A DNA stretch of 50,526 bases from Acetomicrobium sp. UBA3949 (GCA_002385485.1 DGDP01000046.1:1-50526), one strand, 5' to 3'. Positions 1 to 8,764 are shown, counted from the stretch's first letter. Program-made: numbers and translations. The notes: generated by a model from the sequence alone, not told the origin.

Positions 1-61
1 TCCTACAAATATTTTACGCGATCCCCTTTGATATTAAATACCCGCAGGCCAATAATTATGC

Positions 62-79
62 TATAGTTATTACTATAAC
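62..79. promoter_or_regulatory. Palindrome upstream of the hydrogenase operon, possible operator
   Basis: TATAGT and ACTATA form perfect half-sites around TATT at 62-77, and an overlapping palindrome GTTAT/ATAAC spans 66-79. It lies about 40 bases before the first gene of the operon, where an operator or promoter is expected. It does not match the Rex consensus (TTGTTAA-n4-TTAACAA). No convincing -35/-10 pair could be fixed here, so the operator role is a guess. Confidence 0.25.
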
Positions 80-116
80 ATTAACATTTCAATTCTCCTC
101 CGGGAGGTCAGATTGG

Positions 117-482
117 ATGAAGATATCCGAAATCGAAAAAATATTGCAGGCCAGTAGATTATTTGACACTGCAGCAATGGATAGCGAAGTCGAGTATGCC
201 TTTGCATCGGATCTAATGAGCGATGTCCTTGCCTTTGCGTTGGCAACTTCGCTTTTAATAACGGGCTTAACAAATATTCAAATCATCAGGACGGCGACAA
301 TGTTGGATATGACCGGTATTGTGTTCGTAAGAAATAAGAGGCCCTTGGAAGAAGCGGTTGTCCTAGCCAAAAAGCTGGACATACCTATTTTATTATGTCA
401 GAAGAGCATGTTTGAAACCTGCGGATTATTATATCAAGCCGGTTTAAAACCGTGTCCTATTCTTCACAAGGAGTCGAGTTAA
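117..482 (+). CDS. Small DRTGG-domain-like protein
   Basis: A 121-residue soluble protein that resembles the stand-alone DRTGG-domain proteins found at the head of [FeFe]-hydrogenase (hydABC) operons. Their biochemical role is not established; the domain is otherwise known next to CBS domains and in phosphotransacetylase N-termini. An N-terminal helix (ISEIEKIL) is followed by alternating hydrophobic strands and helices. No catalytic motif is visible. The ATG follows a good ribosome site (GGGAGG). The stop is one base before the next start, so it is co-transcribed with the RsbT-like ATPase. A second paralogue lies at 2240-2575. Family assignment rests on fold-like pattern and context, not on a perfect motif. 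Confidence 0.7.
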   Translation: MKISEIEKILQASRLFDTAAMDSEVEYAFASDLMSDVLAFALATSLLITGLTNIQIIRTATMLDMTGIVFVRNKRPLEEAVVLAKKLDIPILLCQKSMFETCGLLYQAGLKPCPILHKESS

Positions 483-483
483 A

Positions 484-918
484 TTGAGCGAACCGTTAGT
501 GTTGGAGTTAGAAGTTAAGCCCCTGGATTTTCTGGCTGCAGGGGAAACAGCCACCCAGTTTAAGGAAACGTTAAAATCTCTCGGATTGCCTCCCGAAATT
601 TGCCGTAGGGCAGCTATCGTCGTTTACGAAGCGGAAATGAACATTGTGATACATGGCGGCGGTGGAGTTATGCGCCTCCAAGTTGAGGAGGATAAAGTTA
701 CCATAATGGCTGAAGACGAGGGCCCGGGAATCGAGGACCTGGAGTTGGCCATGCAGGAAGGTTATTCTTCTGCACCCGACTTTATAAGGGAAATGGGCTT
801 CGGAGCAGGAATGGGCCTGCCTAATATCAAAAGAAATGCCAATGAATTATATATAGACACAGCGCCGGGGAAGGGTACAAAATTACGTGCAGTTATATAC
901 CTTAATAAAGGACGGTGA
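484..918 (+). CDS. RsbT/RsbW-type ATP-binding protein (HATPase_c_2)
   Basis: A 144-residue GHKL-fold ATPase of the anti-sigma-factor kinase type. The N box reads EAEMNIVIH (about residues 50-58), the G1 box DEGPGI (about 79-84) and the G2 box GFGAGMGLPNIKR (about 103-115), all intact, so ATP binding is likely. The GxGxGLPxxKR form is closest to RsbT-like serine kinases. These phosphorylate STAS or sigma-control partners, but none is encoded in this window. The start is TTG at 484, with AAGGAG about 11 bases upstream. The stop overlaps the next gene's start (GTGA), so translation is coupled to the [FeFe]-like protein. A regulatory or chaperone role for the hydrogenase is inferred from the operon. 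Confidence 0.8.
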   Translation: MSEPLVLELEVKPLDFLAAGETATQFKETLKSLGLPPEICRRAAIVVYEAEMNIVIHGGGGVMRLQVEEDKVTIMAEDEGPGIEDLELAMQEGYSSAPDFIREMGFGAGMGLPNIKRNANELYIDTAPGKGTKLRAVIYLNKGR

Positions 919-2243
919 GTTGTTTGGCTCACGGCGTGAAAATAGTAGAACAATCCTGTAGAGGGTGTGTTAACTGTATTAAATCATGTCCCACTGAGGC
1001 CATGAGGGTCATAGAGGGTAAAGTTCGTATTTTGAGCGAAATTTGTATCGCTTGCGGCGAGTGTCTGAGACGATGTCCGCATAGAGCATTATTGCTTGAG
1101 GAGGATGAATGGGATTATATACTGAGCAAACGTCCCATGACGTTGGTTACAGACCCTTCCTTCTGCACGCAGTTTTCTTGGCCGCCCATCCCTGAGTTGA
1201 TGACACAAGCCCTATTTGAATTGAACTTCGAGCCTATCTTTGACGAATATGAAGCGGCTTACGATGTCACGGCTTTGGCCGTAGCAAGAGCCATAGAGAG
1301 CTCTTCGGATAACCTGAAGCCTCTCATTTCAACTTACTGTCCTGCCGTTGTCAGGTTGATTCAGATCAAATTCCATGAACTTATTCCCCATCTTGTGCAG
1401 GTAGAATCTCCTCTAGAGACGAGCATAGATCTTTGGAGAGCGAGGTCGAAGAGGCGAGACCCCGTTACCTTGGTTTCATCCTGCCCTGCGCGAATTGCCA
1501 TGGTGCGTTCTCCCGTTGGAAGGGATATAAGTTCTGCTGAATTTGCCATTTCCACGTCGAAACTTGCCCGAGAGGTGTTAATAGGCTCTGGTGATCCATC
1601 TAAAAAGGTGTCTGTCGATCATCCATTCCGTGCTCCACGCTGGATAGCATGGGCTAAGACTGGAGGTGAGTCAATGCACGTCCGCAGTTTTTCGAGCAGG
1701 CCCATTAAAACTCTTGAAGTGGATGGGTTGCGAAACGTGATTAACCTTTTTCAGGAAATGGAATTGGGAAAACTCAGAGGTATCGACTACGTCGAAGCCA
1801 GGGTTTGCGATTTGGGATGCATAGGCGGCATAGGAAATGCTGAATCTCGTTTTTTGAGCCGCATCAAGATAGATAACATGAAGATTGATTTTAATTTTAA
1901 CGAGGAAAACAGGGAGAAACTCGAGTCGATCTACGATGCGAAGATTTGGTCTCTCAGAGAAAAAATTGTTCCCATTGAACAGATGCCTTTGGGAGAAGAT
2001 CTGGCAAAGGCAATGGAAAGATTGAAGCAACTGCACGCTGTGTATGCCGATCTCCCTCACCTCGATTGCGGGACCTGCGGCAGACCCTCGTGCAGAGTAA
2101 TGGCTGAAGATATCGTAAAGGGGGAAGGGTCGCTCGATGATTGTATATTCAGATTAAAAGAACGCATTGCAGATTTGTCCAAGGAAATTTACGACCTTTC
2201 AAAGAGGTTGGTACATACAATGACACCGGAGGGGAAATCATGA
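915..2243 (+). CDS. [FeFe]-hydrogenase-like iron-sulfur protein, possible redox/H2 sensor
   Basis: A 442-residue iron-sulfur protein. The N-terminus carries two [4Fe-4S] ferredoxin motifs (Cys15/18/21/25 and Cys44/47/50/54). The middle matches the [FeFe]-hydrogenase large-subunit C-terminal domain. The four positions that hold the H-cluster appear kept as Cys142 (STYCPAV), Cys190 (SSCPARI), and Cys298 and Cys302 (CDLGC). The proton-relay Cys before the first ligand is Tyr141, and the loop-2 Lys is Arg193. The C-terminus has a further cluster motif of the FeS family (Cys385/388/393/410) and a helical tail. Such proteins accompany hydABC operons and are thought to sense rather than catalyse. 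GTG at 915 overlaps the upstream stop; TTG at 924 is an alternative start. It may bind an H-cluster or only a [4Fe-4S] cluster. Confidence 0.8.
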   Translation: MSCLAHGVKIVEQSCRGCVNCIKSCPTEAMRVIEGKVRILSEICIACGECLRRCPHRALLLEEDEWDYILSKRPMTLVTDPSFCTQFSWPPIPELMTQALFELNFEPIFDEYEAAYDVTALAVARAIESSSDNLKPLISTYCPAVVRLIQIKFHELIPHLVQVESPLETSIDLWRARSKRRDPVTLVSSCPARIAMVRSPVGRDISSAEFAISTSKLAREVLIGSGDPSKKVSVDHPFRAPRWIAWAKTGGESMHVRSFSSRPIKTLEVDGLRNVINLFQEMELGKLRGIDYVEARVCDLGCIGGIGNAESRFLSRIKIDNMKIDFNFNEENREKLESIYDAKIWSLREKIVPIEQMPLGEDLAKAMERLKQLHAVYADLPHLDCGTCGRPSCRVMAEDIVKGEGSLDDCIFRLKERIADLSKEIYDLSKRLVHTMTPEGKS

Positions 2244-2575
2244 AGGTGAAGGAAATATGCGAAAAGTTGGGATTGAATGTGCATGTTCAAGGTGACCTTG
2301 ACAAAGAAGTGCATCAGGGAGTTGTTGGAGATCTTTTGAGCTTTATAATGAGAACAGCACCGGAGGGAGCGGTATGGGTTACTATTCAAAACCATGTTAA
2401 CGTGGCTGCTGTCGCTGTTTTGAAAGACATTCCATTCATCGTGCTAGCATCGGGACGTGAGCCGCTTCAAGAACTTATAGACAGCTGTCGGAAGGAAAAT
2501 ATTACTCTTACATCTTCCAAAGAGGATGCATTCAACCTTTGCGGCAAGCTGTACGAGCTGGGCATAAAAGATTGA
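2240..2575 (+). CDS. Second DRTGG-domain-like protein
   Basis: A 111-residue paralogue of the protein at 117-482, with the same layout: an N-terminal helix (MKVKEICEKLGL), a central beta-rich part, and a C-terminal stretch with a Cys in the same place (FNLCGKLYELG here, FETCGLLYQAG there). The ATG at 2240 overlaps the upstream stop as ATGA, and GGAGG lies just upstream. A longer reading frame begins at 2141 but lies inside the previous gene, so it was not used. The function is unknown. Two paralogues flanking the ATPase/[FeFe]-like pair suggest they act as a pair or heteromer, which is inference. Confidence 0.7.
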   Translation: MKVKEICEKLGLNVHVQGDLDKEVHQGVVGDLLSFIMRTAPEGAVWVTIQNHVNVAAVAVLKDIPFIVLASGREPLQELIDSCRKENITLTSSKEDAFNLCGKLYELGIKD

Positions 2576-2579
2576 AGTC

Positions 2580-3329
2580 ATGCACCTTTATTGGATGGAC
2601 CTGCATGTTCATACTGTATTATCGCCTTGCGCCGAACTTGAGATGGGAGCAGCGGATATAGTCGGCAGGTGTATGGATGAAGGGATTGATATAATAGCTA
2701 TAGCTGATCATAATGCGGCGGCAAATTCAATTGCTGTAATTAACGCAGCCAAAGATAAGTCGCTGACAGTTTTGCCGGCGTTGGAAGTTCAATCTCGCGA
2801 AGATATTCATACCTTATGCCTTTTTAAAACTGTCGAGGAGGCTTTTGCTTTCCAGGATTGGGTGTGGGCACGATTGGCTCCGGTAAAAAACGATCCCGAT
2901 TTGTTTGGGTTTCAGTTAGTAATTGATCATGAGAACAATATACTGGAAGAAGTTGACACTCTCCTGCTACAGGGAATTGATGCATCTGTAGACGATGTTA
3001 TAGAGAAGACAAAGTGCATGGGAGGAATTGCGATTTTAGCCCACGTCGACAGGCCGGCATATTCGTATCTTGCAGTGCTCGGGATGTTGCATCCTAATAT
3101 GAATATAGATGCCGTAGAGCTGTCAGCGAGGTTGACAGCTCAAGAGGCTTTATATTGGAAGGAAAATGTTTTAGATTATTCTATTATCAGATCCTCTGAT
3201 GCTCATCGACTTAACGACATCCAAAGATGTCACTCGACGCCTGTCTATTTGGAGGAACCTTCGTTTAATGATATTTTCTTTGCTTTACATAGATATAATG
3301 ATAGGAGGGTGAAGTGGCCGTGGTCATAA
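2580..3329 (+). CDS. PHP-domain metal-dependent phosphoesterase
   Basis: A 249-residue PHP-family protein. The metal-binding pattern is visible: DLHVHT near residues 7-12, IADHNA near 42-47, AHVDRP in the middle and SSDAH near the C-terminus. The family hydrolyses phosphoesters, for example nucleotides or oligonucleotides, with two or three metal ions. The substrate here is unknown. Homologues sit at the same place in thermophile hydABC operons, which suggests a regulatory or housekeeping link to hydrogenase synthesis. The start ATG is four bases after the previous stop, with only a weak ribosome site, consistent with translational coupling. Confidence 0.8.
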   Translation: MHLYWMDLHVHTVLSPCAELEMGAADIVGRCMDEGIDIIAIADHNAAANSIAVINAAKDKSLTVLPALEVQSREDIHTLCLFKTVEEAFAFQDWVWARLAPVKNDPDLFGFQLVIDHENNILEEVDTLLLQGIDASVDDVIEKTKCMGGIAILAHVDRPAYSYLAVLGMLHPNMNIDAVELSARLTAQEALYWKENVLDYSIIRSSDAHRLNDIQRCHSTPVYLEEPSFNDIFFALHRYNDRRVKWPWS

Positions 3330-3423
3330 CATTTTCTACTTGACTCTTTTTTGGGAATATGATATCCATCACAAAATGGATAGACATGATTTTAAAAAAT
3401 ATATACAAATGGTGGTGATGATC

Positions 3424-3894
3424 GTGGCATTAAGCACTGTGGATGTTGTTGAAAAGACTAAAGAAATAGTGGCTCCGTGGAAGGGTAAACAGGGTGGTTT
3501 GATTCCCATATTGCAGGAAGTTCAGCGGGAATTTGGTTATCTACCTGAAGATGCGTTGCTCACGATATCTAGGGAGTTGAAGATGCCGAAAGCCGAGATT
3601 TACGGCGTAGCGACATTTTATGCCCAATTTCATTTAAAACCCAGGGGGCGGCATATAATTCGCGTTTGCCGCGGAACCGCTTGTCACGTAAGGGGGAGTT
3701 TGCAGATTTTGGAAAAAGTCAAACAGACATTGGGGATAGAAGAGAACGAAACAACCGAGGACTTGCGCTTTACCCTGGAACCTGTGGCTTGCCTTGGGGC
3801 ATGCGGTCTTGCTCCTGTCATGATGGTGGACGAGGATACGCACGGGCGCATGACCCCCGATAAGATACAGTCTATTTTGGATCGGTACGAATAA
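3424..3894 (+). CDS. hydC: NAD-linked electron-bifurcating hydrogenase subunit HydC (NuoE-like)
   Basis: A thioredoxin-fold [2Fe-2S] subunit of 156 residues, homologous to NuoE of complex I and HydC/HndA of bifurcating hydrogenases. The four cluster ligands are seen as CRGTAC and, about 40 residues later, CLGAC. The N-terminal helical bundle (PILQEVQREFGYLPEDAL, then YGVATFYAQF) is typical. It is expected to work with HydB in moving electrons between NAD(H) and the rest of the complex. The start is placed at GTG 3424, after GGTGGTGATG. ATG 3418 is possible, and upstream in-frame sequence to 3340 looks non-coding. About 95 bases separate it from the PHP gene, the largest gap in the operon. Confidence 0.9.
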   Translation: MALSTVDVVEKTKEIVAPWKGKQGGLIPILQEVQREFGYLPEDALLTISRELKMPKAEIYGVATFYAQFHLKPRGRHIIRVCRGTACHVRGSLQILEKVKQTLGIEENETTEDLRFTLEPVACLGACGLAPVMMVDEDTHGRMTPDKIQSILDRYE

Positions 3895-3900
3895 ACTTCA

Positions 3901-4473
3901 ATGCTGGAGGATCTTTCTCAATATATCCTTGATATCGCCGAAAATTCCGCAAAGGCAAAGGCTAAGAAGGTCTTAATTGAGCTGGCGGTTGACAATAGAA
4001 ACAAATCGATTGTTTTAAGGGTGTCCGATGACGGATGGGGTATGGACGAGGAATTTTTGCGCAAAGTAGAAGATCCTTTTACAACTACGAGAAAAGAACG
4101 AAAGGTTGGGCTTGGGATTCCCTTTTTAAAGCAGGCAGCTTTGGCTTGCGAGGGCTTTTTTGATATCAAATCAAAAAAAGGAGAAGGTACCGTAATCGAA
4201 GCCGGCTTTAGAAAGGATCATATAGATTGCCCGCCATTGGGGGATGTTGCGGCGACTATAGCTACATTGATCATGGGATGGCCCGAATGTCGTTGGATCT
4301 TTAGATATAGCGTTGACGGAAATTCTTTCATACTTGACCTTGATGATTTGCTCGACCATCTCGGCGATAGAGAATTGTTGAAATCTCCCAAGGTAGTCTT
4401 GTGGATTAAGGATTACATTCAGGAAAATATAGATTTATTGAATCAGAAAAAAGGAGGCGAAGACATTGCCTAA
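3901..4473 (+). CDS. Histidine-kinase-like ATPase (HATPase_c) without kinase core
   Basis: A 190-residue GHKL ATPase. The N box is DIAENSAKA, G1 is DDGWGMD and G2 is GLGIPFLKQA, so nucleotide binding is plausible. It has no dimerisation or phospho-acceptor histidine domain and no receiver partner. The C-terminal 70 residues are an alpha/beta extension not typical of kinases. Proteins like this lie between hydC and hydB in many bifurcating-hydrogenase operons. Their role is not established; assembly chaperone and regulator are both possible. It begins six bases after hydC and its last eight bases overlap the next gene, so it is tightly coupled. Confidence 0.75.
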   Translation: MLEDLSQYILDIAENSAKAKAKKVLIELAVDNRNKSIVLRVSDDGWGMDEEFLRKVEDPFTTTRKERKVGLGIPFLKQAALACEGFFDIKSKKGEGTVIEAGFRKDHIDCPPLGDVAATIATLIMGWPECRWIFRYSVDGNSFILDLDDLLDHLGDRELLKSPKVVLWIKDYIQENIDLLNQKKGGEDIA

Positions 4474-4837
4474 GATCAAAAATCTTGATGATCTGAGGAA
4501 AATTAGAGAAGAATCGAAAGACCTGACTTCGGCGCGATCGGGCGGCAAAAAGAAGATAATAGTGGGCATGGGCACCTGCGGAATAGCAGCAGGAGCAAGG
4601 GAGGTCCTCACTGCTATCTTAACCGAGCTTGACAAACGCGGTATCAAAGACGTAGCCGTCGAGACAACCGGCTGTATAGGTATGTGCCAATACGAACCGT
4701 TGGTTGACATAATCAGGCCTGGCGAGCCAAGGGTTACATATGGAAACATGAAACCTGAAGACGTATCCCGAATTATTGCTGAACATATGATTAATGGCAA
4801 TATAGTTTGGGAAAAAGTTATCGGCAGAACGGATTAG
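4466..4837 (+). CDS. Thioredoxin-like [2Fe-2S] ferredoxin of the hydrogenase operon
   Basis: A 123-residue protein. The N-terminal helix (IKNLDDLRKIREE) precedes a thioredoxin-like [2Fe-2S] domain with ligands seen as MGTCGIAAG and TGCIGMC. It resembles the N-terminal domain of HydB and the small ferredoxin encoded with Thermotoga and clostridial hydABC. It may be an electron carrier or a loosely bound subunit; it is not one of the five named HydABCSL subunits. The start is TTG at 4466 behind a strong AAAAGGAGG site, overlapping the end of the upstream ATPase gene. It probably acts in the cytoplasm with HydB/HydC. Confidence 0.8.
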   Translation: MPKIKNLDDLRKIREESKDLTSARSGGKKKIIVGMGTCGIAAGAREVLTAILTELDKRGIKDVAVETTGCIGMCQYEPLVDIIRPGEPRVTYGNMKPEDVSRIIAEHMINGNIVWEKVIGRTD

Positions 4838-4849
4838 GGGGAGTTGATC

Positions 4850-6643
4850 ATGGCTATTTATCGTGCTCATGTGTTGGTTTGCAGAGGAACAGGCTGTACT
4901 GCCAGTGGCGCTCCAAGCGTAATGAAGGCCTTCAAGGACGAACTTGTAAAAAAGGGCTTAGACAGGGAAGTGATGTTGGTAGAGACGGGTTGTCACGGTA
5001 TGTGCGAAATGGGGCCCGTGGTCGTCGTTTATCCCGAGGGTGCTTTTTACTGCAGAGTAATGCCCGAAGATGTGCCCGAAATAGTGGAAGAGCATCTCTA
5101 TAAGGGGCGAATCGTTCAAAGGTTGCTCTATACAGTGCCCAAAGATATGGAAAAAGTTCCGTATTATAAGGATATACCTTTTTACAGCAAGCAGCATCGC
5201 ATAGTGCTCAGCAACTGTGGTTATATAGATCCGGAAAAAATAGAGGAATATATAGCTCGCGATGGTTATATAGCCCTGGGGAAGGCTCTCCTGGAAATGA
5301 CGCCGGAGAAAGTTTTGGATGAAGTGAAAAAATCCGGTTTGAGAGGCAGGGGTGGCGCAGGGTTTCCTACCGGGTTGAAGTGGGAATTTGCTCGCAAAGC
5401 CCCTGGGAATAAAAAATATGTCATATGCAATGCCGACGAGGGCGACCCAGGTGCTTTTATGGACAGGTCCACTTTAGAAGGAGATCCCCATTCGGTAATA
5501 GAAGGAATGGCGCTAGGGGCATATGCTATTGGTGCTGATGAAGGTTATATCTATTGTCGTGCCGAATATCCCCTTGCCATTAAAAGACTTAAAATAGCAA
5601 TTGCTCAGGCCGAGGAGATGGGGTTGCTCGGAGATAACATAATGGGCACCAATTTCTCCTTTCATCTGCATTTAAAGGAAGGAGCAGGAGCTTTTGTCTG
5701 CGGTGAAGAAACCGCTTTAATGGCTTCGATCGAAGGTCGTAGGGGCATGCCTCGGCCAAGGCCGCCGTTTCCGGCGCAACATGGTTTGTGGGGCAAGCCC
5801 ACAAATATAAACAATGTGGAAACCTGGGCAAACGTCCCCAAAATTATCTTGAACGGCGCAGATTGGTTTGCCTCGATGGGGACGGAAAAATCTAAAGGGA
5901 CCAAGATCTTTGCCCTAACCGGCAAAATAACGAACACCGGTTTGATAGAAGTTCCCATGGGTATAACCATTAGAGAGATCATATACGAGCTTGGTGGTGG
6001 CATCTTGAACGGAAAAGAGTTTAAAGCCGTTCAGATTGGAGGTCCCTCCGGAGGTTGTTTGACTAAGGAGCATCTCGATCTGCCCATAGATTATGAATCC
6101 TTGACCGGTGCCGGAGCCATCATGGGGTCGGGCGGTTTGGTGGTCATGGACGAAGATACCTGTATGGTCGATGTGGCCAGGTTTTTCCTGGAGTTTACTC
6201 AACGGGAATCCTGCGGAAAATGTGTTCCTTGCAGAGAGGGCACGAAGCAAATGTTGTTAATGCTCGAGAAAATTTGCAAAGGCGAGGGAACGTTGGAGGA
6301 TTTGAGTAAACTTGAAGAGCTGGCCTACATGGTAAAGGAAACTTCGCTGTGCGGATTAGGGCAAACAGCTCCCAACCCTGTAATAACTACGATTCGCTAT
6401 TTCCGGGACGAATACCTTGCTCACATAGAGGAAAAACGTTGCCCCGCCAAGGTCTGTCCGGCATTGATTAAGTACGTGGTAGATCCCGATAAATGTCGAA
6501 AGTGCGGTTTATGTGCCAGAAATTGCCCTGTCAAATGCATTAGCGGTGATCGACAGACTCCTTATTTCATAGATCAAGAAAAATGCATCAAATGTGGGAC
6601 TTGCATGCAGGTCTGCCCATTTGGCGTTATCGCAAAAGTATAG
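4850..6643 (+). CDS. hydB: Electron-bifurcating hydrogenase FMN/NADH subunit HydB (NuoF-like)
   Basis: A 597-residue flavoprotein where NAD(H) binds and where bifurcation is thought to occur. Domain order: a thioredoxin-like [2Fe-2S] domain (CRGTGC, then TGCHGMC); the NuoF core with [10 protein letters not shown] (FMN/NAD loop), [11 protein letters not shown] and [11 protein letters not shown]; the C-terminal NuoF [4Fe-4S] site [13 protein letters not shown]; and two extra [4Fe-4S] ferredoxin motifs at the end ([22 protein letters not shown]). This three-part architecture marks HydB rather than plain NuoF or HoxF. ATG 4850 is preferred because GGGGGAG lies eight bases before it; a TTG two codons earlier is too close. 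It is followed 16 bases later by hydA. Confidence 0.93.
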   Translation: MAIYRAHVLVCRGTGCTASGAPSVMKAFKDELVKKGLDREVMLVETGCHGMCEMGPVVVVYPEGAFYCRVMPEDVPEIVEEHLYKGRIVQRLLYTVPKDMEKVPYYKDIPFYSKQHRIVLSNCGYIDPEKIEEYIARDGYIALGKALLEMTPEKVLDEVKKSGLRGRGGAGFPTGLKWEFARKAPGNKKYVICNADEGDPGAFMDRSTLEGDPHSVIEGMALGAYAIGADEGYIYCRAEYPLAIKRLKIAIAQAEEMGLLGDNIMGTNFSFHLHLKEGAGAFVCGEETALMASIEGRRGMPRPRPPFPAQHGLWGKPTNINNVETWANVPKIILNGADWFASMGTEKSKGTKIFALTGKITNTGLIEVPMGITIREIIYELGGGILNGKEFKAVQIGGPSGGCLTKEHLDLPIDYESLTGAGAIMGSGGLVVMDEDTCMVDVARFFLEFTQRESCGKCVPCREGTKQMLLMLEKICKGEGTLEDLSKLEELAYMVKETSLCGLGQTAPNPVITTIRYFRDEYLAHIEEKRCPAKVCPALIKYVVDPDKCRKCGLCARNCPVKCISGDRQTPYFIDQEKCIKCGTCMQVCPFGVIAKV

Positions 6644-6659
6644 CCGGAGGAGGATTGGC

Positions 6660-8741
6660 ATGAAAGAGATAACTTTGATCATAGATGGGAAGGAATGTAA
6701 GGGAGTACAGGGGGATACGATATTGGATGTCGCTAACAAAAACGACGTCTATATTCCCACCCTATGCTTCCAAAAAGGTTTAACACCTATAGGAGCTTGC
6801 AGGATGTGCGTAGTTCAGCTTGAGGGCAATCCCAAAATGTTGCCATCTTGCACTACGCCTGCCCAAGAGGGCATGGTTGTCATTACAAAAAACGAAAAGC
6901 TAAAAGATTATAGGCGCCAGGTTCTCGAACTTCTGTTTGCAGGAAGAAATCATTTTTGTATGTTCTGCTCGCAAAGTGGCGATTGTGAATTGCAGCGACT
7001 GGCCATTGAACATGAAATGGATTCGGTGAGATTTCCCTACCTTTATTCCGATTTCGAAGTAGACGCTACCGATGCGGATTTGATGATGGACCATAACCGT
7101 TGCATACTGTGTCAAAGATGTATCAGGACTTGTTCTGAAATCGTTGGTGCCCACGCTTTGGACCTCGAGCGTCGAGGCTGGCAAGCAAAAGTTATAGCGG
7201 ATCTGGGAAACAGGTTGGCGGAAAGCGACACCTGCGTTAATTGTGGAGCCTGTGCTCAATCTTGCCCGACCGGCACCATCACTATCAGAGATTTTGCCTA
7301 CAGGGGAAGGCGTAGCGATTGCGATGCCATAGTCGACAGCGTCTGCCCTTTATGTGCCGTAGGTTGCAAGATAAAGACTTATGTCCGCACGGGCAGCATA
7401 GTCAGAGTTGAAGGTACCGCTCAAGATGAACCGGACGGCGGGCAGCTTTGCCACATGGGTCGTTGGTGGTTGCCAGAATCGACGGAACGGGAAAGGGTTA
7501 CAACGCCGTTGATAAGAGAGGGTGCTACATACCGTGAGGCAACATGGGAAGAGGCATTAGAGCTGGCGGCGTCGGAGTTTAAAAAGGCGTATAAAGAGGA
7601 GAAAGCCGGAGCGATCCTTTCAAGCCTGTGTACAGATGAGGAGTTGACGCTCTTTTCCGCCCTTTTTAAGGATGCATTGAAGATGAAGCATACCGATTCC
7701 TTTGACGGAGACGTGATCCGTGGTTTTATCAAGGGATTCATGCCCTTCAAAAACCAGGGCGTAAGACCATTTACCGCAGCACATCACATCTTGGATAGCG
7801 ATCTTGTTGTTACAATGTTTGCCGACCCACAGAAGGAGGCTCCCGTGGTTGCAAGTTACATACGAGTTGCTTGTCTGCACAAGAATGCTAAATTGCTGAA
7901 TATTTCCTTTGGAGCATCACAATTCCCCGGTTTGGTCGAACTGGATGTTCAATTGCCCGAGGGACAGGCGCTTCCAAAGGCCCTCTCAAATTTGGCCGAA
8001 ATAATCAGCAAGATCAGTGCTGGACCTTCTGAAATGGCCGGTTTTGGCGAATATGAAAGCGGGGCCGAATCTGTCTTATCGTCCTACAGGGAATCTATAG
8101 AAGAAAGTGCCAGAGCCATGGGGCTTGATCCGAAGATTGCCGAAGAGGTTGCTTTGATGCTTATATCGGCCAAGAAGCCCGTCTTCGTAGTTGGAGGCAG
8201 GGCAACGAAATCGCACGAATTAGTTACCGCAGCCTGCAATCTCGCAATAGCATCGAAGTCTTTCTACGAGGACGGTTTAGGGGTGGTGCCGTTGTTGGTG
8301 AGTGCCAACAGCTTGGGAGCTCGAAACACCGTAGTAAGCGAGGATCCTTGGATTAGCAAAGAAAAAAGGGATTTCATGTACGTCTTTTCCACGGGCATGG
8401 TTCCCGAGGAGGAAGAAATTTTGGCTGCCATTTCTGCAACGCGATTTGTTGTGGTCCAAACTCCTTTTAAAGTTAGGCCCTTGGTCAACCTTGCAGACAT
8501 ACTTCTGCCAGCACCTGCGTGGTACGAAAGAAGCGGTCATTACTGCACCATCGAGGGAGAGCGCAGAAAGCTCAATACAATCGTTCCTCCAAAGGGCGAT
8601 CTAAAGGGACTGCATTATGTGATGGATGAATTTGCAAAGAAGCTGGGTGTGAAGCTTGGGAAGCCGGAAACGTCTCCTTGCGAAGAGGTTTTTAAATCGC
8701 AAGCTCGAGCCAGCGAGGCTCGCATAATTCCATTAAAATAG
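6660..8741 (+). CDS. hydA: Bifurcating NiFe-hydrogenase iron-sulfur subunit HydA (NuoG-like)
   Basis: A 693-residue NuoG-like electron-transfer subunit. The N-terminal half carries a [2Fe-2S] cluster (Cys36/47/50/64), a His-ligated [4Fe-4S] cluster (His98, Cys100/103/109), and two ferredoxin-type [4Fe-4S] clusters (Cys148/151/154/158 and Cys192/195/198/202). Next comes a CPLCAVGC motif near 229-236, as at the start of molybdopterin oxidoreductases, and a C-terminal half with that family's fold. The Cys or Sec catalytic residue of formate dehydrogenases is not evident, so this half is probably structural, as in NuoG. It lacks the [FeFe] H-domain that HydA has in HydABC. The catalytic site is supplied instead by HydS and HydL. 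ATG 6660 follows GGAGGAGG; upstream codons overlap hydB. Confidence 0.9.
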   Translation: MKEITLIIDGKECKGVQGDTILDVANKNDVYIPTLCFQKGLTPIGACRMCVVQLEGNPKMLPSCTTPAQEGMVVITKNEKLKDYRRQVLELLFAGRNHFCMFCSQSGDCELQRLAIEHEMDSVRFPYLYSDFEVDATDADLMMDHNRCILCQRCIRTCSEIVGAHALDLERRGWQAKVIADLGNRLAESDTCVNCGACAQSCPTGTITIRDFAYRGRRSDCDAIVDSVCPLCAVGCKIKTYVRTGSIVRVEGTAQDEPDGGQLCHMGRWWLPESTERERVTTPLIREGATYREATWEEALELAASEFKKAYKEEKAGAILSSLCTDEELTLFSALFKDALKMKHTDSFDGDVIRGFIKGFMPFKNQGVRPFTAAHHILDSDLVVTMFADPQKEAPVVASYIRVACLHKNAKLLNISFGASQFPGLVELDVQLPEGQALPKALSNLAEIISKISAGPSEMAGFGEYESGAESVLSSYRESIEESARAMGLDPKIAEEVALMLISAKKPVFVVGGRATKSHELVTAACNLAIASKSFYEDGLGVVPLLVSANSLGARNTVVSEDPWISKEKRDFMYVFSTGMVPEEEEILAAISATRFVVVQTPFKVRPLVNLADILLPAPAWYERSGHYCTIEGERRKLNTIVPPKGDLKGLHYVMDEFAKKLGVKLGKPETSPCEEVFKSQARASEARIIPLK

Positions 8742-8764
8742 TTTCTTTTGGGAGGTGAAGTTCC

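Noticed and set aside
3340..3423. Longer HydC reading frame and a promoter with TTGACT near 3351
   Set aside because: The upstream residues do not resemble NuoE proteins, and no -10 element lies at a normal spacing from TTGACT.
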